Shown piece after piece: positions 6,730 to 10,285 of a stretch of 12,138 bases of DNA (positions are counted from its first letter, which is position 1; every line of letters begins with the position of its first letter). The notes beneath the pieces are model-generated. The model saw only the letters and a list, made by a program, of their open reading frames with translations. It did no database searches and was not told where the DNA came from. The DNA is taken from contig DBVN01000079.1 in the NCBI GenBank assembly GCA_002308515.1, positions 1 to 12,138 on the forward strand. The letters run 5' to 3'. The position numbers and the translations under genes were made by a program. The DNA comes from Verrucomicrobia bacterium UBA1263 (GTDB lineage Bacteria; Verrucomicrobiota; Verrucomicrobiia; Limisphaerales; UBA1412).

Positions 6730-7362
6730 TTACTTGATTTCGAAAGTTCTGGTCCATGTGGAAGCATTTGCTTTCTTCATAAAGAACGCTTCGCCAACAG
6801 CGATATTTTCAACTTGACCATACCAATCTTCTTCATCTTCATCATACGTGGAGAACTTGTAACCATCGGAGGTGTACTGATAAACCTGATCACCGAAATC
6901 CACAGCAGAGGTCAAACCGATCTCATTCAGATCACCGGCAACCGGTGTCGGGCTGGAAACGATAGACCAACCAGCAGGCAGTTCCACAGAATGAGCACCG
7001 GCCTTCACTTCACCCACGAAGGTGATTGCGAAAGCTTGAGGAGCCTTGATGAACACACCTTCACCAGGATTCACACCAAATTCCTCAGTCGGGAAATACC
7101 AATCTTCTTCATCTTCATCGAACGTGGCGTATATATAATCACCATTCACCATCTTATAAACTTCGGTGCCATAAGGAGCTTCCGGAATCAGGCTGGAAAG
7201 CATGTTGTTACCGCTGTCCAAGGGGTTGGCGATCAGATTCCAACCAGCAACGATATCAACATTCACATAACCCACAACGTTAGAGGAATAAACAGCGTCA
7301 GCGGAAGCAGTTGCAACTGCCAGACCGAGGGCTGCACCAATGAGTAATACTTTTGTCTTCAT
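6730..7362 (-). CDS. Secreted two-repeat protein of unknown function
   Basis: A 210-residue protein with a signal peptide (MKTKVLLIGAALGLAVATASA). The start was set at 7362 because the residues upstream of it do not look like part of a signal sequence. The mature N-terminus DAVYSSNVVGYVNVDI matches a pattern common in secreted proteins of Verrucomicrobiota and Kiritimatiellota. Two homologous halves follow, each beginning AGWxxxxxP and carrying the identical acidic octapeptide DEDEEDWY: AGWNLIANPLDSG...YIYATFDEDEEDWY and AGWSIVSSPTPVAG...YKFSTYDEDEEDWY. These probably form two copies of a beta-rich domain. No PEP-CTERM tail or catalytic motif is seen. It is the first gene of a likely two-gene secreted-protein transcript. 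Confidence 0.85.
   Translation of the reverse strand: MKTKVLLIGAALGLAVATASADAVYSSNVVGYVNVDIVAGWNLIANPLDSGNNMLSSLIPEAPYGTEVYKMVNGDYIYATFDEDEEDWYFPTEEFGVNPGEGVFIKAPQAFAITFVGEVKAGAHSVELPAGWSIVSSPTPVAGDLNEIGLTSAVDFGDQVYQYTSDGYKFSTYDEDEEDWYGQVENIAVGEAFFMKKANASTWTRTFEIK
6820..7119 (-). repeat. Internal direct repeat (24-bp identical core) in a secreted protein
   Basis: An identical 24-bp stretch occurs at 6820-6843 and 7096-7119, encoding the DEDEEDWY octapeptide once in each half of the protein. The flanking codons are diverged, so the core has been conserved or homogenised. Confidence 0.9.
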
Positions 7363-7458
7363 AATTACTTTTAATTTTTTATTTAGCGAACACACGTTCA
7401 CTAGTGTTTACGCACATTTTCTCCAGTTCAACCACGAGCCGGAGCCGCGTCTCCAAAA

Positions 7459-7486
7459 AAGATATCAGAATATTACAAATCTGCAA
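7459..7486 (-). promoter_or_regulatory. Candidate promoter of the secreted-protein pair
   Basis: On the minus strand TTGCAG (7481-7486) and TATCTT (7459-7464) are 16 bases apart. Transcription would start near 7452, giving a leader of about 90 bases containing a GGAG/CTCC stem. Confidence 0.4.
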
Positions 7487-7550
7487 GGATTATTTTTAAG
7501 AAAAAACTCATTATTTCTTATAACTAATTCAAAATAAATATATTAAATAC

Positions 7551-7660
7551 ATTACAAAAATGTAATTTTTTTTATATTGTCCGCTTTGATTCGGCATGAT
7601 ACACCTATATCAGCCCACTATCCGGGCTCTTTTTTGAACGCGGATCCGCGTTTTTTCACA
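7551..7660 (+). promoter_or_regulatory. Three successive hairpin-plus-T structures in the leader of the MATE gene
   Basis: On the plus strand: ATTACA-aaaa-TGTAAT followed by T's (7551-7573); AGCCC-actatcc-GGGCT followed by C and six T's (7612-7635); and the perfect palindrome AACGCGGATCCGCGTT followed by T's (7637-7656). A weak promoter-like pair (TTGTCC at 7577, TACACC at 7600, 17 apart) lies before the second and third. They could be attenuators of the pump gene or terminators of an unseen short transcript. The remainder of the gene-free stretch 7363-7683 is A/T-rich and holds only the opposing promoter of the secreted-protein genes. Confidence 0.4.
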
Positions 7661-7683
7661 TTCAAGGTTTTCTTTTTTTAAAA

Positions 7684-9093
7684 ATGACCGATCGCTGCAG
7701 TTATTCCTCGATATGGAAGGTTGCCTATCCCCTCATTCTGATGAACGCGGGGATGACAATCATGCAGTTTTGTGACCGCAAATTCCTGGCGATGCACTCG
7801 GAGGAGGAAGTGGCGGCCTCGCTGCCGGCGGGTGTTCTTTCCTTTACGATCCTCTCTTTTTTCCTCGTGATGGTGGCTTATACCTCGACTGTGGTGGCAC
7901 AGTACTTTGGCAGGGGCAAGCTGCATTCCTGCATCCAGGCGACCTGGAACGGATTTTATCTTTCGGTGTTTTTCGGGGTGCTGGTCGTGGGACTGATGCC
8001 GCTGATCGGTCTGCCAGTTCTGAACCACAGCGGTCACGAGGCGCATCTGATCCCGCTGGAACGGGATTATTTTACAACCTTGATCCCCGGCGCGGCTTTC
8101 GCCTGCATGAGTACCGCTTTTGTCACTTTTTTCAACGGCTCCGGGAGAACGCTGTATTCGGCCTGTATCAATATAGCCGCCTGCGGGGTCAATGTCGCTC
8201 TGGATTATATGCTGATCTTTGGCCGATGGGGCGCGCCGGAAATGGGGATCGGCGGTGCGGGACTGGCGACCAGTCTCTCCTGTGTCTTTGGAGCGACTCT
8301 GGCATCACTCTGTTTTCTGGGACAGAAACAATCACGCTATCCGACTCGCACGCACCGGTCTCTTTCTCTTAAAGAGATCAAACGGCTTTTCAAGTTTGGG
8401 ACACCATCCGCGCTGCAAGTGCTTTCGGATTACGGAGCCTACGCCGGATTTGCCTTTCTGATCGGACTGATCAACCAGGAAGCTATGGTCGTGACGACTA
8501 TCGTGATCGCCATCAATCAGATGGCGTTCTATCCCATGCTGGGACTGGCAGACGCGACAGGTATCCTGACCGGTCAGCTGATGGGAGCGCATCATCCGAA
8601 CCTGGTTTTCCGGCTGACTTACCGCGCCTGGATGCTGGCCACGCTCTATATGGCGATCATCGCGCTGTTCTATACTTTTTTCCCGGAATGGCTCTTTAGT
8701 CAATTCGCGCCGCAGGGAAACAACGAGACCGAAGCCTTTGCGGAAATCATCCGCAAGGGGAAATATCTGCTGCTCTGCGCGCTCATTTATAATTTCTTTG
8801 ACGCGATGAAATTTGTCGTTATGGGAGCGCTGCGCGGCGCCGGGGATACCCGTGCCTGTGTGATCATTACCACAGTCTGCGCCTGGGGGATCATGGTTCC
8901 TGGTATGGCTGTTATGATCTTCTTATTCAACCAGGGCGTGGTCAGCGTCTGGATCTTCTCTTCCGTGTGCGTCCTGCTGGAAGCCAGCGTCTATTACTGG
9001 CGGTTCCGTACCGAGAAATGGAAGCATATCCATGTGATCGATCCGCTCCAGACAGCTATGGGCAATCCCCTGCCCCCGGAAGAAATACCTTAA
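7684..9093 (+). CDS. MATE family multidrug/sodium antiporter
   Basis: A 469-residue inner-membrane transporter of the multidrug and toxic compound extrusion family, exporting substrates in exchange for Na+ or H+. About twelve membrane segments are visible, arranged as two six-helix halves with a cytoplasmic joint around HRSLSLKEIKRLFKFG (residues ~221-236). Family features include the N-terminal WKVAYPLILMNAGMTIMQFCDRKFLA with the conserved aspartate in helix 1, VAQYFGRGK after helix 2, NGSGRTLYSACINIAACGVNVALDY (helices 4-5), GIGGAGLATSLS in helix 6, and GALRGAGDTR in the second half. The length is normal. No Shine-Dalgarno site precedes the ATG. It stands alone; neighbours give no substrate hint. 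Confidence 0.93.
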   Translation: MTDRCSYSSIWKVAYPLILMNAGMTIMQFCDRKFLAMHSEEEVAASLPAGVLSFTILSFFLVMVAYTSTVVAQYFGRGKLHSCIQATWNGFYLSVFFGVLVVGLMPLIGLPVLNHSGHEAHLIPLERDYFTTLIPGAAFACMSTAFVTFFNGSGRTLYSACINIAACGVNVALDYMLIFGRWGAPEMGIGGAGLATSLSCVFGATLASLCFLGQKQSRYPTRTHRSLSLKEIKRLFKFGTPSALQVLSDYGAYAGFAFLIGLINQEAMVVTTIVIAINQMAFYPMLGLADATGILTGQLMGAHHPNLVFRLTYRAWMLATLYMAIIALFYTFFPEWLFSQFAPQGNNETEAFAEIIRKGKYLLLCALIYNFFDAMKFVVMGALRGAGDTRACVIITTVCAWGIMVPGMAVMIFLFNQGVVSVWIFSSVCVLLEASVYYWRFRTEKWKHIHVIDPLQTAMGNPLPPEEIP

Positions 9094-9116
9094 ATGCCGA
9101 TTTCTGACGATTTTGT

Positions 9117-9145
9117 TTGCAAAGGGGAGCTGTTTGAGGTAGATT
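9117..9145 (+). promoter_or_regulatory. Antisense-RNA promoter, unit 1
   Basis: TTGCAA (9117-9122), 17 bases, TAGATT (9140-9145). The same boxes and spacing occur in all three units although the spacer bases vary. Confidence 0.6.
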
Positions 9146-9146
9146 G

Positions 9147-9179
9147 AAAAAGTGCAAGGTGTTGCTAGCACCCTGCACT
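9147..9179 (-). terminator. Toxin mRNA terminator, unit 1
   Basis: On the minus strand AGTGCAGGGTG pairs with CACCTTGCACT (9169-9179 with 9151-9161; one G-U) around a seven-base loop, ending in five T's. Confidence 0.8.
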
Positions 9180-9191
9180 AATGCGCGGATG

Positions 9192-9272
9192 TTACTTCAT
9201 CCGTTTGATCATTAGCATGATGCTAATGAAAATGATGATTACGATGAGGCTTGTATAATCTTCTGTGATCAT
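9192..9272 (-). CDS. 26-residue hydrophobic peptide, candidate type I toxin, copy 1
   Basis: A 26-codon ORF: MITEDY, a membrane-spanning core (TSLIVIIIFISIMLM), then IKRMK. The acidic N-terminus, single ~15-18-residue hydrophobic helix and basic C-terminus are the form of membrane-acting type I toxins (compare in style Fst, TxpA/BsrG, Ldr, Ibs), though the sequence matches none I know. The start is preceded by AAGGTGG about 13 bases upstream inside a block identical in all three copies. Its mRNA would start near 9405 and end at the terminator near 9147. The antisense RNA covers the whole ORF. In the mRNA the start codon lies within a stem formed with codons 10-13, so translation should be poor by default. 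21 of 26 residues match copy 2. Confidence 0.75.
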   Translation of the reverse strand: MITEDYTSLIVIIIFISIMLMIKRMK

Positions 9273-9279
9273 CTTTTTT
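9234..9279 (+). terminator. Antisense-RNA terminator, unit 1
   Basis: Nine-base-pair stem (9234-9242 with 9265-9273, one G-U), 22-base loop, then six T's (9274-9279). Confidence 0.55.
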
Positions 9280-9301
9280 ATTTCACCACCTTTCCTATAG
9301 T

Positions 9302-9349
9302 TTACTCATTTTTCCCTTTCATTTTTGAAAGTGTCAAAACGACATCCAT
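9302..9349 (-). other. Possible leader ORF in toxin 5' UTR, unit 1
   Basis: Fifteen codons beginning MDVVLTLSKMKGK and ending before the toxin ribosome-binding site. It has no Shine-Dalgarno site and may be chance; listed because a frame from the same ATG exists in all three units. Confidence 0.2.
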
Positions 9350-9411
9350 AGGTCAGGAAGTGTGATGAAAACAAAGACATTAAGCACTCAGCTCACATCC
9401 GCACGGGAGAT

Positions 9412-9440
9412 ATTCTATTGGATATCAGCCTTGTCTGCAA
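9412..9440 (-). promoter_or_regulatory. Toxin promoter, unit 1
   Basis: Minus strand TTGCAG (9435-9440), 17 bases, TAGAAT (9412-9417). It predicts a start near 9405 and a 5' UTR of about 132 nt, long as is usual for type I toxins. Confidence 0.65.
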
Positions 9441-9468
9441 TTCTTTTGCCGAAAAACGCGGATTTTGT

Positions 9469-9497
9469 TTGCAAAGGGGAACCATTTGATGTAGATT
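9469..9497 (+). promoter_or_regulatory. Antisense-RNA promoter, unit 2
   Basis: TTGCAA (9469-9474), 17 bases, TAGATT (9492-9497). Confidence 0.6.
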
Positions 9498-9499
9498 GA

Positions 9500-9530
9500 A
9501 GAAGTGCAAGGTGGTCGAACACCTTGCACT
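9500..9530 (-). terminator. Toxin mRNA terminator, unit 2
   Basis: AGTGCAAGGTG and CACCTTGCACT (9520-9530 with 9503-9513) form a perfect eleven-pair stem around a six-base loop. The following T tract is interrupted (TTCTTC), so termination may be weaker than in unit 1. Confidence 0.7.
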
Positions 9531-9543
9531 AATGCGCGGATGT

Positions 9544-9624
9544 TTATCTCATCCGTTTGATCATTAGCATGACGCTAATGAAAATGATGATTGCTGTTAG
9601 GCTCATATAATCTTCAGTGATCAT
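9544..9624 (-). CDS. 26-residue hydrophobic peptide, candidate type I toxin, copy 2
   Basis: Same length and layout as copy 1: MITEDY, core MSLTAIIIFISVMLM, end IKRMR. Five residues differ from copy 1, and two codon differences (Thr3, Leu9) are silent. Changes are conservative in the helix, and K-to-R at the end keeps the charge. Promoter, leader, RBS block and terminator are as in copy 1, so this copy appears intact. Confidence 0.75.
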   Translation of the reverse strand: MITEDYMSLTAIIIFISVMLMIKRMR

Positions 9625-9631
9625 CTTTTTT
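9586..9631 (+). terminator. Antisense-RNA terminator, unit 2
   Basis: Eleven-pair stem (9586-9596 with 9615-9625) and six T's (9626-9631). Confidence 0.6.
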
Positions 9632-9657
9632 ATTTCACCACCTTTCCTACAGTTTAC

Positions 9658-9702
9658 TCATTTTTTCCCTTTCATTTTTGAAAGTGTCAAAACGACATCC
9701 AT
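9658..9702 (-). other. Possible leader ORF in toxin 5' UTR, unit 2
   Basis: Fourteen codons, MDVVLTLSKMKGKK, one codon shorter than in unit 1 because of an extra A that brings a TGA into frame. No Shine-Dalgarno site. Confidence 0.2.
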
Positions 9703-9764
9703 AGGTCAGGAAGTGTGATGAAAACAAAGACTTTAAGCACTCAGCTCACGTCCGCACGGGAGAT

Positions 9765-9793
9765 ATTCTATTGGATGTCAACCTTATCTGCAA
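9765..9793 (-). promoter_or_regulatory. Toxin promoter, unit 2
   Basis: Minus strand TTGCAG (9788-9793), 17 bases, TAGAAT (9765-9770). Confidence 0.65.
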
Positions 9794-9821
9794 TTCTTTT
9801 GCCGAAAAACGTGGATTTTGT

Positions 9822-9850
9822 TTGCAAAGGGGAACCGTTTGAGGTAGATT
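9822..9850 (+). promoter_or_regulatory. Antisense-RNA promoter, unit 3
   Basis: TTGCAA (9822-9827), 17 bases, TAGATT (9845-9850). Confidence 0.6.
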
Positions 9851-9852
9851 GA

Positions 9853-9883
9853 AGAAGTGCAAGGTGTTGTCGCACCCTGCACT
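9853..9883 (-). terminator. Toxin mRNA terminator, unit 3
   Basis: AGTGCAGGGTG and CACCTTGCACT (9873-9883 with 9856-9866, one G-U) around a six-base loop, followed by TTCTTC. Confidence 0.7.
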
Positions 9884-9894
9884 AATGTACGGAT

Positions 9895-9975
9895 TTATTT
9901 AATCCGTCTTGTTATCGGCAATATACTGATAATCAAGGTGATTATGGAGAGGGTTATATAGTCTTCTATAATCAT
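9895..9975 (-). CDS. 26-residue hydrophobic peptide, candidate type I toxin, copy 3
   Basis: MIIEDY, core ITLSIITLIISILPI, end TRRIK. Only 12 of 26 residues match copy 1, but the length, acidic N-terminus, hydrophobic core and basic end are kept, which argues for selection on the peptide. A proline within the core (SILPI) distinguishes it and might change activity. The block from the ribosome-binding site to the start codon is identical to the other copies. Confidence 0.7.
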   Translation of the reverse strand: MIIEDYITLSIITLIISILPITRRIK

Positions 9976-9982
9976 CTTTTTT
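9937..9982 (+). terminator. Antisense-RNA terminator, unit 3
   Basis: Thirteen-pair stem (9937-9949 with 9964-9976) and six T's (9977-9982). Confidence 0.6.
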
Positions 9983-10055
9983 ATTTCACCACCTTTCTTA
10001 CGGTTTCTTCTCTTTTCCTTTCACTTTTTTTGAAAGAATCCAAAACAGAATCCAT
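9981..10055 (-). other. Possible leader ORF in toxin 5' UTR, unit 3
   Basis: Twenty-four codons beginning MDSVLDSFKKSERK, running through the toxin ribosome-binding site (…RKVVK) and stopping five bases before the toxin ATG. That position would suit translational coupling, but no Shine-Dalgarno site precedes it. Confidence 0.25.
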
Positions 10056-10116
10056 AGGCAAAGATGGAGATGAAAACAAAGACTCTAAGCCCGCAGCTCA
10101 CATCCGCACGGGAGAC

Positions 10117-10145
10117 ATTCTATTGGGTATCATCCTCGTTCGCAA
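10117..10145 (-). promoter_or_regulatory. Toxin promoter, unit 3
   Basis: Minus strand TTGCGA (10140-10145), 17 bases, TAGAAT (10117-10122); preserved although surrounding bases have diverged. Confidence 0.6.
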
Positions 10146-10185
10146 TCTTTATCTATGTTTAGCGCGTCTTTGATGAAATCCGTTA

Positions 10186-10214
10186 TTGAACATTCCTGCG
10201 CTTCACTTTATGCT
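10186..10214 (+). promoter_or_regulatory. Candidate promoter of pheT
   Basis: TTGAAC (10186-10191), 17 bases, TATGCT (10209-10214), leaving a leader of about 65 bases. I found no T-box or leader-peptide structure in it. Confidence 0.4.
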
Positions 10215-10285
10215 TGCTGTGCCGTGTATGTCCCCGGCGGACCCGGCAGCAGCGCCTAAGATCGCGCGAACAGAGATATTTTGAA

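Larger units (their letters stand above)
9152..9279 (+). ncRNA. Candidate antisense antitoxin RNA, unit 1
   Basis: Predicted from the promoter just upstream to the six T's at 9274-9279, about 128 nt. It is complementary to the toxin mRNA from its terminator stem back through the whole ORF to the start codon, but stops short of the ribosome-binding site. Its 5' end folds into the complement of the toxin terminator. Its 3' end is the stem GATGATTAC (9234-9242) with GTGATCATC (9265-9273), then T's. Extent is inferred; no expression data. Confidence 0.6.
9109..9460. repeat. Tandem unit 1 of the ~352-bp toxin/antisense array
   Basis: First of three head-to-tail units. Order along the plus strand: antisense promoter, toxin terminator, toxin ORF (minus), invariant start/RBS block, 5' UTR, toxin promoter (minus). 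Units 1 and 2 are nearly identical outside the ORF. The stretch 9094-10285 contains no other gene. Confidence 0.9.
9504..9631 (+). ncRNA. Candidate antisense antitoxin RNA, unit 2
   Basis: About 128 nt from the predicted start to six T's at 9626-9631. Same complementarity to its own toxin mRNA as in unit 1. Its 3' stem is GATGATTGCTG (9586-9596) with CAGTGATCATC (9615-9625), eleven pairs including two G-U: longer than in unit 1 because both arms changed together. Confidence 0.6.
9461..9813. repeat. Tandem unit 2 of the toxin/antisense array
   Basis: Second unit, offset 352 bases from the first, with the same element order. The differences from unit 1 concentrate in the toxin codons 7-11 and in hairpin loops. 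Confidence 0.9.
9857..9982 (+). ncRNA. Candidate antisense antitoxin RNA, unit 3
   Basis: About 126 nt ending at six T's (9977-9982). Within the ORF overlap it differs strongly from the units 1 and 2 RNAs, so it should pair fully only with its own toxin mRNA. Its 3' stem is GGTGATTATGGAG (9937-9949) with TTCTATAATCATC (9964-9976), thirteen pairs including three G-U. Confidence 0.6.
9814..10150. repeat. Tandem unit 3 of the toxin/antisense array (diverged)
   Basis: Third unit, offset 353 bases from the second. It keeps both promoters, both terminator hairpins and the 26-codon ORF but is much more diverged, so it is the oldest branch. Similarity ends right after the toxin -35 box at 10145. Confidence 0.85.

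Noticed and set aside
6712..7347. 211-codon plus-strand ORF opposite the two-repeat secreted protein
   Set aside because: The minus strand has a signal peptide and internal domain repeats; the plus frame is its shadow.
7678..8703. Minus-strand ORFs opposite the MATE gene
   Set aside because: The plus-strand frame shows the full twelve-helix transporter; the antisense frames have no motif and no start signals.
9109..10150. CRISPR array
   Set aside because: Units are ~352 bp and similar throughout, with no short repeats separated by unique spacers of constant length, and no cas genes nearby.
9109..10150. Simple transposon remnants or satellite repeat
   Set aside because: No terminal inverted repeats, and the preserved ORF length, promoter spacing and covarying stems are not expected of inert repeats.
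10215..10285. T-box, pheM-like leader peptide or other Phe-responsive attenuator before pheT
   Set aside because: No T-box core, no Phe-codon-rich ORF and no terminator/antiterminator pair could be found.
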